Shown here: one piece after another, positions 34,868 to 42,687 of the stretch | Layout of the letters: each line of letters starts with the position of its first letter | Numbering within the stretch: the stretch's first letter is position 1 | Assembly: GCA_022451965.1 (NCBI GenBank) | Contig: JAKUNJ010000009.1 | Span: 1-50,899, forward strand | Length of the DNA: 50,899 nucleotides | From: Dehalococcoidia bacterium | GTDB lineage: Bacteria > Chloroflexota > Dehalococcoidia > Lucifugimonadales > Lucifugimonadaceae | Direction: 5' to 3' | Made by a program: the position numbers and the translations under genes | The notes under the pieces: generated by a model | Database searches by the model: none | Told to the model about the DNA's origin: nothing | The model's input: only the letters and a program-made list of their open reading frames with translations

Positions 34868-36660
34868 GAAATAACAAAAATGGCACTATCTGCATTTAAG
34901 TTAGGGTTCTCAGTTATTTCTTTATTATTTACCGTATCAAGGTAAAGTGATTTTTTAATAATAATATCTTTTTCTTTACAAAAATCTAGAAAATCATTTA
35001 TTGAAGGAAATCTTATGTTTGGAGTATCGTACCAATTATATCCATACCAACCAGATATTTTGGGAGCCTTACCCTCATTAAAAAACATTTCTCTCATAGG
35101 CTTAAATGCAAAATTTGGGAAAGATACAATACTAGATTTTGAAACTCTAGTCATATCCTTAAGTATTTTTTCAACATTTTTTATTGATTGTAGAGTTTGA
35201 GATAAAATAGCAATATCAAACTGAGAATCATAAAATTTTTCTAATCTACTATCTAAATCACTATGAATAATATTTATACCTTTTGTAAAGCAAGAAATAA
35301 CATTTTGTTGATTTATTTCAACTCCCAAAGAATTTGAAATACCAATAGAATTTAATTGCTCAATCAATTCTCCTTTCTCACAGCCTAGATCTAAAATAGT
35401 TGAATTTCTAGGAATCAGTTCTGCTATATACTTGAAGTCAATCCTATTATTTAATCCAATTTTTACTGTTGAATTTAACTTTTTAGAATCATTAATTGTT
35501 TTATTTTTACTATGTAAATTTCTAAAAAACGAGCTTGTTAATTCGCCATAATGCTTGATATCATCAGGTAATAAAAATGCATCATGTCCAGCATTTGATC
35601 TAACATTACAATATGAAACTTTTTTAGATCTAGAAATTAAAGCCTCTACTATATCTAATGACTGAAAGGAAGGATAAAGCCAATCACTTGAAAAGCTTAC
35701 TAATAACCATTCACAGTGAGATTTACTAAGATTTTTTGCAAGAATATCTTTGTTTGATCCTAAATCAAACAAGTCCAAGGCTGTAGAAAGAGTAACATAG
35801 CTGTTGGCATCAAATCTTTCAACAAATTTTTCACCTTGATAAGCTAAATAACTTCCTACAGAAAATTTTTTTTCAAAACTAGTAGAAATATTTCTGGGAC
35901 TATTTCTATCTATTTCAAATTTCTCATTCATAGATTCTTTAGAAAGATAAGTTATATGACCCAACATTCTAGCTAATGCAAGGCCTACATCAGGTTTTTT
36001 TTCATTATCATAATAATTACCAGAATTGAAATATGGGTCACTGATTATTGAATTTCTAGCTACAACATCAAACGCTAATGCTTGAGTTGTAAGTCTTGCT
36101 GAAGACGCCATAGGCAAGCAACCTTTAATCATTTCTGGATATTCAGTCGCCCACTCTAAACACTGAAAACCTCCTAAAGAGCCACCAATAACTCCTAGTA
36201 ATTTATTGATTCCAAGATTATCAATAAGATATTTTTGAACTTTTACCATATCTTTTATTGTTACTATAGGGAAATCTGCCCCATAGTATGTTCCTGTTTT
36301 AGGATTTATTGAATTCGGGCCAGTCGTACCTCTGCAACTACCAAGAATATTTGAACATATTATAAAATATTTATTTGTATCTAAAGGTTTATCTGGGCCA
36401 ACCATAATATCCCACCATCCAGGAACATCATTACTATTATGTTTGGCTACGTGAGAGTCTCCAGTTATTGCATGACAAACCAATATTGCATTAGAATTTT
36501 CAGAATTAAGCTTACCGTAAGTTTCATAAGCAACTTTTACATTTTCAAGTTGCTCTCCTCTTTCCAAATCTAATGTAAAAGGTATATTAAATTCTTGAAT
36601 GTATTTTGAGAATTGATCAGTTCTAAGGTCATCTGAACTATTTATAATACTCAATTTCAC
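34864..36660 (-). CDS. metX: MetX-MetW fusion: homoserine O-acetyltransferase plus MetW methyltransferase-like domain
   Basis: A 598-residue two-domain protein. Residues about 25-385 are MetX (alpha/beta hydrolase): GDSHVA, WWDIMVGPDKPLDT, SNILGSCRGTTGP, nucleophile S161 in GGSLGG, D326 in SSDWLYP and H359 in NAGHDAF. MetX activates homoserine by O-acylation, the first committed step of methionine synthesis. Residues about 405-598 are a MetW-type, Rossmann-like domain: TILDLGCEKGEL, then LSQTLQSIKN and VSFPNFAFKPMREMFF, typical of MetW. In many proteobacteria metX and metW are neighbouring genes; here they are one ORF. The start is GTG with AGGA just upstream. It lies downstream of metY. Confidence 0.92.
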   Translation of the reverse strand: MKLSIINSSDDLRTDQFSKYIQEFNIPFTLDLERGEQLENVKVAYETYGKLNSENSNAILVCHAITGDSHVAKHNSNDVPGWWDIMVGPDKPLDTNKYFIICSNILGSCRGTTGPNSINPKTGTYYGADFPIVTIKDMVKVQKYLIDNLGINKLLGVIGGSLGGFQCLEWATEYPEMIKGCLPMASSARLTTQALAFDVVARNSIISDPYFNSGNYYDNEKKPDVGLALARMLGHITYLSKESMNEKFEIDRNSPRNISTSFEKKFSVGSYLAYQGEKFVERFDANSYVTLSTALDLFDLGSNKDILAKNLSKSHCEWLLVSFSSDWLYPSFQSLDIVEALISRSKKVSYCNVRSNAGHDAFLLPDDIKHYGELTSSFFRNLHSKNKTINDSKKLNSTVKIGLNNRIDFKYIAELIPRNSTILDLGCEKGELIEQLNSIGISNSLGVEINQQNVISCFTKGINIIHSDLDSRLEKFYDSQFDIAILSQTLQSIKNVEKILKDMTRVSKSSIVSFPNFAFKPMREMFFNEGKAPKISGWYGYNWYDTPNIRFPSINDFLDFCKEKDIIIKKSLYLDTVNNKEITENPNLNADSAIFVIS

Positions 36661-36667
36661 CTTTCCT

Positions 36668-36694
36668 ATTTCGCCCTAAAATATAGGGCGAAAT
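36668..36694 (-). other. Intercistronic hairpin between metY and metX-metW
   Basis: Perfect 11-bp inverted repeat (36668-36678 with 36684-36694) with a 5-base loop. On the minus strand it lies just after the metY stop and immediately before the ribosome binding region of metX-metW. No U tract follows, so it is more likely an mRNA-stability or translation element, or a weak terminator, than a strong terminator. Confidence 0.65.
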
Positions 36695-36702
36695 AATTTT
36701 GA

Positions 36703-37989
36703 TTAACCCAATGCCTGATTAATATCAGCCTTAATATCATCAATATTTTCAAGACCAATTGATAATCTAATATATTCTGGATTCACACCTGTTTCTTTTT
36801 GTTCTTCCTCACTTAATTGAGAGTGAGTTGTAGAAGCAGGATGTATAACTAATGTTCTTGCATCACCTATATTAGCTAGATGACTTAATAATTTTACATT
36901 ATTTATAAATTTGACAGCTGCTTCTTTTCCACCCTTAATTCCAAACCCAATAATTGCTCCCTTTCCATCAGGCAAATATTTCTCTGCTTTATTATAGTCT
37001 GGGTGCGATTTTAGACCTGGATAATTAACCCATTCAACTTGATCATGTTTATCTAAAAACTCAGCTATTTCTTGAGCATTTTGACAATGCCTTTCCATTC
37101 TTAAGTGTAGAGTCTCCAAACCTTGAAGAGTTATCCAAGCAGCAAAAGGACTCATAGCTGCTCCAGTATCTCTAAGCCAATGAGTTCTAATTTGAACTAA
37201 ATAAACTAAATTTCCAAGAGGTCTTAAGGCTTCTTCTAAAACTGCTCCATGATATGAAGGCGATGGACCGCAAAATTCTGGCCACTTTTCAGGATTATCA
37301 GCCCACTTAAAATTTCCACTATCTACAATTACACCACCTATATGCGCTCCATGGCCACCTATGAATTTTGTAGTTGAATGAATAACTATATCTACTCCAT
37401 GCTCAAAAGGTCGTAGTAAAAATGGGGTCATAACAGTATTATCACAAATTACTGGCAAACCATGATTATGACTTAATTTAGAAATTTTCTCAAAATCAGG
37501 GACATCATTCTTAGGATTACCCAAAGATTCAAAGTATACACATCTTGAATTTTCATCAACCAATTCATCAATTTTCTCAGGTTCATTTGGATCAAAAAAT
37601 CTTACCTCGATACCTAACTGCTTAAATGTTTGAGTGAATAAAGTCCAAGTTCCACCATACAGACTAGTTGAGGAAATAATATTTTGACCGCTATGGGCAA
37701 TTGTTAGAATTGCGGCATTTATAGCTGCTTGTCCAGAAGAAAAAGATAAAGCATATATACCTCCGTCAAGAGCTGCTATTCTTTGTTCTAGTACATCACA
37801 AGTTGGATTGGACAACCTAGAATAAATATTTCCAAATTCAGACAATGCAAATAAATTCGCTGCATGCTCTGGGTCATTAAAAACATAAGAAGTTGTGGGA
37901 TAAATTGGGACCTGCCTTGAGTTTGTAGTAGGATCCGGTTCATATCCAGCATGTAAAGCTAATGTTTCTCTTTTTAAGTTTTCCGTCAT
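36703..37989 (-). CDS. metY: O-acetylhomoserine sulfhydrylase/aminocarboxypropyltransferase MetY
   Basis: A 428-residue PLP enzyme of the Cys/Met-metabolism family. The N-terminus is LKRETLALHAGYEPDPTT, with NPTCDVLEQRIAALDGG, the PLP lysine in VIHSTTKFIGGHG, and SHLANIGDARTLVIHPASTTHSQLS near the end, typical of MetY. It makes homocysteine from O-acetylhomoserine and sulfide. I chose the ATG at 37987-37989, since GGAG lies 7 bases upstream; a longer in-frame start at 38010 would overlap the ribosome binding site and reach the terminator. It is first in a metY-metX/W operon with a leader-peptide attenuator upstream. Confidence 0.94.
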   Translation of the reverse strand: MTENLKRETLALHAGYEPDPTTNSRQVPIYPTTSYVFNDPEHAANLFALSEFGNIYSRLSNPTCDVLEQRIAALDGGIYALSFSSGQAAINAAILTIAHSGQNIISSTSLYGGTWTLFTQTFKQLGIEVRFFDPNEPEKIDELVDENSRCVYFESLGNPKNDVPDFEKISKLSHNHGLPVICDNTVMTPFLLRPFEHGVDIVIHSTTKFIGGHGAHIGGVIVDSGNFKWADNPEKWPEFCGPSPSYHGAVLEEALRPLGNLVYLVQIRTHWLRDTGAAMSPFAAWITLQGLETLHLRMERHCQNAQEIAEFLDKHDQVEWVNYPGLKSHPDYNKAEKYLPDGKGAIIGFGIKGGKEAAVKFINNVKLLSHLANIGDARTLVIHPASTTHSQLSEEEQKETGVNPEYIRLSIGLENIDDIKADINQALG

Positions 37990-38010
37990 AATAATTCTCC
38001 TTTTAAACAA

Positions 38011-38033
38011 AAAAACCCCGTTTTTCGGGGTTT
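38011..38033 (-). terminator. Intrinsic terminator in the metY leader (attenuator)
   Basis: Minus strand: AAACCCCG (38026-38033), loop AAAAA (38021-38025), CGGGGTTT (38013-38020), then a U-rich tract (38004-38012). A textbook intrinsic terminator placed before the gene, ending directly at the metY ribosome binding site (37997-38000). It follows the Met-rich leader ORF by about 35 bases. Confidence 0.88.
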
Positions 38034-38067
38034 ACTAATTTTTTGGAATTTACTTACACAACTAAAA

Positions 38068-38112
38068 CTAGACGTCCCCCTTCAAGAAAGTCATCATCAT
38101 GTTCATGTTCAT
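38068..38112 (-). CDS. Methionine-rich leader peptide of the metY operon
   Basis: A 14-codon ORF encoding MNMNMMMTFLKGDV and ending in TAG. Five of the first seven codons are ATG (Met), far above chance. It lies 22 bases or more downstream of the predicted transcription start, and upstream of an intrinsic terminator and metY. This matches the leader peptides of amino-acid operons regulated by ribosome stalling. Lack of charged tRNA-Met would stall the ribosome on the Met codons. A GGGGG run within the ORF (38076-38080) could then pair with the CCCC of the terminator stem and prevent termination. No clear Shine-Dalgarno site precedes the ATG, the main weakness. Confidence 0.7.
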   Translation of the reverse strand: MNMNMMMTFLKGDV

Positions 38113-38140
38113 TGTTTTTACAAATAATTCCATAATGGAA

Positions 38141-38170
38141 AGTATACTATCAAAAATTCTTATTTGTCAA
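38141..38170 (-). promoter_or_regulatory. Sigma-70 promoter of the methionine operon
   Basis: Minus strand: TTGACA (38165-38170), 18-base spacer, TATACT (38141-38146), near-perfect consensus. Transcription would start near 38134. A 13-base palindrome ttccataatggaa (38128-38140) covers the expected start and could be an operator or the 5' end hairpin of the leader. Confidence 0.72.
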
Positions 38171-38230
38171 ACGAAAAATTAAAAATTAAGTTTATAATGA
38201 GAATATTTTATAAGCTCATTTAGGTAGAAT

Positions 38231-39454
38231 ATGAATCCAATTGTAGAAGTTCTTAAAACCAAAGATTTCAAAAAATTATGGTTTATTGGTACTACAGCTA
38301 TGAGTATGAGATGGATTGAACAAATTGCTCTAGGATACTATGTTTATCAAATAACTAAAGATGAATTTTTAGTTGGACTCGTTTTCTTTTTTAGAAATGT
38401 TCCTATGCTATTATTTGGAGCATTCATTGGTGTCATATCCGACGAGTTTGATAAAAAAAAGATACTTCAAATAACACTAATATTTACTGCAATAATATAC
38501 TTTATACTTACAATAAGTTCATTTCTTGATCAACTAAATTATTTCCAAATTTGTTTTGGAGCTTTTATAGCAGGCTTAGCTTGGTCTTTCGATTTCCCCA
38601 TAAGAAGATCGATGCTGAGTGAAATAGTTGATAAAAGACTATATCCAAGTGCGATAGGCGTAGATATGACTTCTAGTAATTTAGCACGAATAATAGGCCC
38701 AGTTTTAGCAGGAATTGTTCTCCAACAGGTTAATTTATTTCCAATTTATCTTTTTGGAACAATTATGTTTTTAATGGCTTTTGTTGCATGCTTGAAATTA
38801 GAAACTAAACAATTTACTAGAGAAGAAAGTCCTAGTAATCTAGGCAGATTTATTTATGAACTGATAGAAGGAATAAAATATATTTTCACAAGCAAAATAT
38901 TAATAACAGTTCTAATTGTGACTATAATAATGAATTTTCTTGTCTTTACTTATCAAAGTCAATTAACGGTCTTAGTCCAGACAAATATTTCTGATTTACC
39001 AATTATTTTAGGATTTTTAGCAGCAGTAGAAGGAATAGGTGCAACTTTGGGAACATTAATAATTGCAAATTTTCCACTTAAAAGAGGTATGCTGATCTTT
39101 TTATCAGGTTCATTCTTATTTGGAGTATGTATCATATCATTTACTTTTTCTGAATTTCTTTTTGTTAGCATATTGCTGATGCTAATTGGAGGATTTGGAA
39201 TGGCAGGCTTTGGAACTCTTCAATCAATTTTGATAATTAGTTCTGCGGAACAAAAAATAAGAGGCAGGGTACTTGGAATATTAGCAATAACAATAGGAAC
39301 TCAACCTATAGGTGCATTTATACTAGGATATTTTTCTAGAGAATATGGATCAGTTACTGCAGTTAAGATATCTGTTGTTATTGCAATGGTGATATTGACT
39401 TTAGTAACGATAGTATATTTTGGGAATAAATCTAAGAGAGTAAATAGTCAATAA
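38231..39454 (+). CDS. MFS exporter, EntS-like (MFS_3 type)
   Basis: A 407-residue transporter with 12 predicted helices: FKKLWFIGTTAMSMRWIEQIALGYYVYQIT at the start, FFFRNVPMLLFGAFIGVISDEFDKKKIL (MFS motif A region) and FDFPIRRSMLSEIV, typical of the enterobactin-exporter-like subgroup. An AGGTAG site lies 5 bases before the ATG. It is divergent from the methionine operon and overlaps the 3' end of a convergent micro-ORF. Substrate unknown, most likely export of a small compound. Confidence 0.87.
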   Translation: MNPIVEVLKTKDFKKLWFIGTTAMSMRWIEQIALGYYVYQITKDEFLVGLVFFFRNVPMLLFGAFIGVISDEFDKKKILQITLIFTAIIYFILTISSFLDQLNYFQICFGAFIAGLAWSFDFPIRRSMLSEIVDKRLYPSAIGVDMTSSNLARIIGPVLAGIVLQQVNLFPIYLFGTIMFLMAFVACLKLETKQFTREESPSNLGRFIYELIEGIKYIFTSKILITVLIVTIIMNFLVFTYQSQLTVLVQTNISDLPIILGFLAAVEGIGATLGTLIIANFPLKRGMLIFLSGSFLFGVCIISFTFSEFLFVSILLMLIGGFGMAGFGTLQSILIISSAEQKIRGRVLGILAITIGTQPIGAFILGYFSREYGSVTAVKISVVIAMVILTLVTIVYFGNKSKRVNSQ

Positions 39455-39524
39455 CTAAGGCTGTTATGACACCAAATAATGCAGCAAAAACACCTACAAT
39501 TATAAATATATAAGAATTTTTCAT
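39432..39524 (-). CDS. 30-residue single-helix membrane peptide
   Basis: An ORF whose ATG overlaps the TGA of the MOSC gene (ATGA, 39521-39524), suggesting translational coupling. The product (MKNSYIFIIVGVFAALFGVI...) is almost entirely one membrane helix, ending in DYLLS. Its 3' end overlaps the convergent MFS gene by 23 bases. The start overlap and clean helix support a real gene; no family is recognised. Confidence 0.45.
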   Translation of the reverse strand: MKNSYIFIIVGVFAALFGVITALVIDYLLS

Positions 39525-39940
39525 ACTATTTCTATTTTATCTTCTCTAGATATTATTCCAGTAGATATAGGGGTAGCAAAAATATACATATTTCCCTCAA
39601 GTTTTTGGATTACCTCAGGATCATTATAATCTGCGCTAGCACATGCATCCTTAACTAGAGCTACTTTCATTTCTATAGAATCATTAACTATTATTTTTTG
39701 ACCCTCTTTACAATTATTTAGGTCTAAACCTGAGACTAATAAATTTTCTCTAAGTACTCCTTGCTTAAGATTATGAACATCATATAAATCAGCATCAACT
39801 ATCATAATTTGCCTGTTATGATTTTTTTTTGAAAAACGATCTCCTTCAATTCCATAATTAGAAATTATTTTTACTTCATCTTTATAAGACATAGGAGTTA
39901 ATGTACCAACATTTATTCCGATAGACTTAATTGTTCCCAA
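39521..39940 (-). CDS. MOSC-domain protein
   Basis: A 139-residue protein with a MOSC (molybdenum cofactor sulfurase C-terminal-like) domain: YGIEGDRFSKKNHNRQIMIVD, QGVLRENLLVSGLDL, GQKIIV and VKDACASAD, whose cysteine lies at the usual conserved site. MOSC proteins bind molybdenum cofactor or deliver sulfur. It lies 17 bases after crcB on the same strand and is followed by a coupled micro-ORF. A mobA-like gene 4 kb away makes a molybdenum role plausible. Confidence 0.87.
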   Translation of the reverse strand: MGTIKSIGINVGTLTPMSYKDEVKIISNYGIEGDRFSKKNHNRQIMIVDADLYDVHNLKQGVLRENLLVSGLDLNNCKEGQKIIVNDSIEMKVALVKDACASADYNDPEVIQKLEGNMYIFATPISTGIISREDKIEIV

Positions 39941-39957
39941 TTACTTTTCCTTTCTTT

Positions 39958-40332
39958 TCAATTAAATAATTTTATAGTCCTAGTTCCTATAATAACCATA
40001 ATTATTCCAATAAAATTAGATAAAATTATATTAGCAAATAAATAATAATAACTTCTCAAGTTGAGTAAATTATAATTATCAAACGCAAATGTGGAAAAAG
40101 TAGTCAATGATCCTAGAAACCCAACTATAAATAATAATCTTAAGCTTTCATTTTCAGATAATTTATTACCTAATAATCCTATAAAAAAACATCCGATGAT
40201 ATTAACTAAAAATATACCATAAGGAAAATTTGAACTAAACAATTTATCAATTTGGGGGCTTACAGAAAATCTAAGTACTGCGCCAATTGCTCCTCCAAGA
40301 GATACTAAGAAAATATTTATAAACATAGTCAA
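39958..40332 (-). CDS. crcB: Fluoride channel CrcB/Fluc
   Basis: A 124-residue four-helix membrane protein: GGAIGAVLRF (first helix), FPYGIFLVNIIGCFFIGLL (with the conserved Asn) and GFLGSLTTFSTFAFDN (with the Phe and Thr/Ser residues of the fluoride path). Family members form dual-topology dimers that export fluoride; only one copy is here. Two ATGs, at residues 1 and 3, could serve as start. It has its own promoter with a very short leader, so no fluoride riboswitch is possible between them. Confidence 0.93.
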   Translation of the reverse strand: MTMFINIFLVSLGGAIGAVLRFSVSPQIDKLFSSNFPYGIFLVNIIGCFFIGLLGNKLSENESLRLLFIVGFLGSLTTFSTFAFDNYNLLNLRSYYYLFANIILSNFIGIIMVIIGTRTIKLFN

Positions 40333-40358
40333 AAAATATAGTTACTTTGGATACTATC

Positions 40359-40386
40359 AATATATTAGAATGATATCTGATGTCAA
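40359..40386 (-). promoter_or_regulatory. Likely promoter of the crcB-MOSC unit
   Basis: Minus strand: TTGACA (40381-40386), 16-base spacer, TATATT (40359-40364). The start would fall near 40352, about 20 bases before the crcB ATG. Confidence 0.5.
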
Positions 40387-40426
40387 AAAATAATTCTAGT
40401 TATCAGTTATCTAAAGGATTTAATGA

Positions 40427-41980
40427 ATGATACTTTCATCTCTCGAAGGAAAGTTAAAAGTAAAAATAATGCTAACACTATTTGTTTGTATGTTTGCAAC
40501 GACTATTTATCAATCTATAGTTTCTATTTCTGGGCCTTCAATAATTGCTGATCTAGGAGGATTTGAATATTATGCCTGGCTATTTTCAGGATTTTCTTTA
40601 ACTTCTGCTGTTTGTGCTCCATTTGTAGGTAAATTAACTAAAATTTATGGTCCTAAGAAAATTATGATTCCAGCATTATTTATCTTTTTAATTTCTACAG
40701 TCTTATGCGGTTTAAGTAACTCAATATTTTTACTTATATTTTTTAGATCTATACAGGGAATAGGTCTTGCCGGAGTGCTTGGGGTCGTTTGGATAATGAT
40801 TGCACTTTTATGGAGTCCTAATCAAAGAGGAAAATGGCTGGGAGCTACAGCAGCAGGATTTACTTTAGCAGGTTTAGTGGGTCCATTCTTAGGTGCATAT
40901 GTTACCCAGTTACTTGGTTGGAGATGGGCTTTCTTCATTATAATTCCAGCAGTATTAGTATCTATGAGATTAATCTCCAAAGTACTCCCAGAAATAGAAA
41001 AAGATATGTCAACAAAATTTGATTATAGAGGAGCTATTTTTTTTACTTTATTTGCTAGCTCATTTCTTTTTGCACTATCAATAATTGGTATTGATTCTAA
41101 TAAAATATTTATTTATATTATTATCTTATTTTTAATTGCTGCTATTTCATTTGGAATATTTATTTACTTAGAAATCAAAGAAAAAGATGAAGGATTTATA
41201 GATATAACTTTATTCAAGTATAAGTACTTTTCAGGGGGAATGTTAGGAAACTTGATCATTCCAATTCAATTTGTTGTATATAGCATTTTTTTACCTTTAT
41301 CCCTAATAGGCGTATATGGTTTCTCTCCTGCAAAAGCCTCCATCCCATTGATAGTAAATGCTATTTCACTAGCTGTTGGAGCTAACTTATTTGGATATTT
41401 AATTTCAAAAGTTAGATTACAAATGTGGATAGCTATATTTGGATTTGTAGTAAATGGATTTTGTACATTTTTATTTGGATTAACAGACTTAAAAATTAGT
41501 TTTGTAAATCTATTAATTTTGGTATCTATTCAAGGATTTGCAATTCCTGGATCATTTCAAGCATTTATGGTATGTGTTCAAAACGCCTTACCTGAAGAAA
41601 AAATTGAGATAGTTACTTCTAGCTTACAATTTGCTAGAGTTTTCGGTATATCTCTTGCTGGATCAATACTGGGGGGTATTCTAATAATAAGTATGGTCAA
41701 TTATGATTTTGAAAGTCCAAGAAATGAAATTTATGATCCTGACAATATCACTTCAACAGTAAAAATAGAAGAAATAAAACAAAAATATATATCTAGTGGT
41801 CAAGTTGATCTATTTGAAAAAGATCTTAATATTTCTAGAGAAAATCTAAGAGGAGGATTAAGGGTTGTTTATTATGCTTCTAGCCTAACTTCCATTCTAG
41901 GTGTTTTTTGTTCGATATACATATTTTATGATGCTAGTCGACGTCAATTCTTGGAGGAGGATTCAAAACAGAGTGAATAG
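40427..41980 (+). CDS. MFS multidrug exporter, DHA2 (EmrB/QacA) type
   Basis: A 517-residue transporter with about 14 predicted helices. LFVCMFATTIYQSIVSISGPSIIADLGG, FSLTSAVCAPFVGKLTKIYGPKKIM (motif A) and FRSIQGIGLAGVLGVVW (motif B), with LAGLVGPFLGAYVTQLLGWRWAFFI (motif C), fit the 14-helix drug:proton antiporters. AAAGGA lies upstream of the ATG at 40427; an out-of-frame ATG precedes it. It is divergent from crcB and overlaps the convergent cupin gene by 47 bases. Confidence 0.9.
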   Translation: MILSSLEGKLKVKIMLTLFVCMFATTIYQSIVSISGPSIIADLGGFEYYAWLFSGFSLTSAVCAPFVGKLTKIYGPKKIMIPALFIFLISTVLCGLSNSIFLLIFFRSIQGIGLAGVLGVVWIMIALLWSPNQRGKWLGATAAGFTLAGLVGPFLGAYVTQLLGWRWAFFIIIPAVLVSMRLISKVLPEIEKDMSTKFDYRGAIFFTLFASSFLFALSIIGIDSNKIFIYIIILFLIAAISFGIFIYLEIKEKDEGFIDITLFKYKYFSGGMLGNLIIPIQFVVYSIFLPLSLIGVYGFSPAKASIPLIVNAISLAVGANLFGYLISKVRLQMWIAIFGFVVNGFCTFLFGLTDLKISFVNLLILVSIQGFAIPGSFQAFMVCVQNALPEEKIEIVTSSLQFARVFGISLAGSILGGILIISMVNYDFESPRNEIYDPDNITSTVKIEEIKQKYISSGQVDLFEKDLNISRENLRGGLRVVYYASSLTSILGVFCSIYIFYDASRRQFLEEDSKQSE

Positions 41981-42674
41981 CTAGTAACCTTCCTGTAGTT
42001 TTATGTCCATTATAGAACCCATGGCGAACCGCAACTTCACAAGTAAACATATCACCCTGACTCAGTGTAATATCGTCTTCTTCAGCATATGAAAAATTTA
42101 ATTTACCTTCTAAGCAATACATAGATTCTTCATGTTTAGGATGATAGTGATTTGGAGCTATTCCGTTTGGATCACATATAAGTTCTGATATGCAAGTTGA
42201 TTCTGCTCCCAAAAAATCTCCAACCATATCATACCTCATAACACCTGGAGTAAATTCATAAGGATCATTATTTGATCTATCAAAATATCCTATGGTTGGA
42301 GTTTCATGAATAAACTCCGGCTCTTCAACAATAATATTATCTACTTTTATATTTGGTGAAACAGTCAGAATTATGGCATTTGATTTACCTGCATTTCCAA
42401 ATCCATGGGATTCACCTTTCTTAGCAAGAATAGCGTCACCTTTAGAAGCATTAAAAATCTTATCCCCTAATCTGAACTCAACTTGTCCATCTACAACAAA
42501 TAGGCTTTCTTCAACATTTGATATTTCATAATAATTTGATTTAGAATTAGGTTCTAATTCGAACTGGTTTACTGAAAGCATTTTTGAACCAGTTTCTTTA
42601 CCTGTAAGTAGAGTTTTTATAACACCATCAAAAGGCTTAGAAGTAGTATTTTCGTCTATTCTATTTATTCCCAT
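41934..42674 (-). CDS. Bicupin protein
   Basis: A 246-residue protein with two cupin domains. The C-terminal one carries the metal signature: G171, H176, H178, E183 and H218 in APNHYHPKHEESMYCLEG and VRHGFYNG. The N-terminal one (ESLFVVDGQVEFRLGDKIF...) lacks HxH and is probably structural. Similar bicupins act on small oxygenated compounds such as ureidoglycine-type or quercetin-type substrates. It is last in a three-gene unit with TenA and a cyclophilin-like protein. Its 3' end overlaps the convergent MFS gene. Confidence 0.85.
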   Translation of the reverse strand: MGINRIDENTTSKPFDGVIKTLLTGKETGSKMLSVNQFELEPNSKSNYYEISNVEESLFVVDGQVEFRLGDKIFNASKGDAILAKKGESHGFGNAGKSNAIILTVSPNIKVDNIIVEEPEFIHETPTIGYFDRSNNDPYEFTPGVMRYDMVGDFLGAESTCISELICDPNGIAPNHYHPKHEESMYCLEGKLNFSYAEEDDITLSQGDMFTCEVAVRHGFYNGHKTTGRLLAIHSVLNPPPRIDVD

Positions 42675-42687
42675 TATCTCTCCATAA

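Noticed and set aside
38001-38010. Upstream in-frame start of metY at 38010 (seven extra residues)
   Set aside because: Those codons are the AAAAGGAGAATTATT ribosome binding region itself and touch the terminator U tract.
37990-38140. SAM riboswitch or T-box in the metY leader
   Set aside because: No SAM-I/SAM-II core or T-box sequence was found; the leader is instead explained by a Met-rich ORF and one terminator.
40333-40426. Fluoride riboswitch upstream of crcB
   Set aside because: The predicted leader is only about 20 bases, and no fluoride-riboswitch core sequence could be found in the gap.
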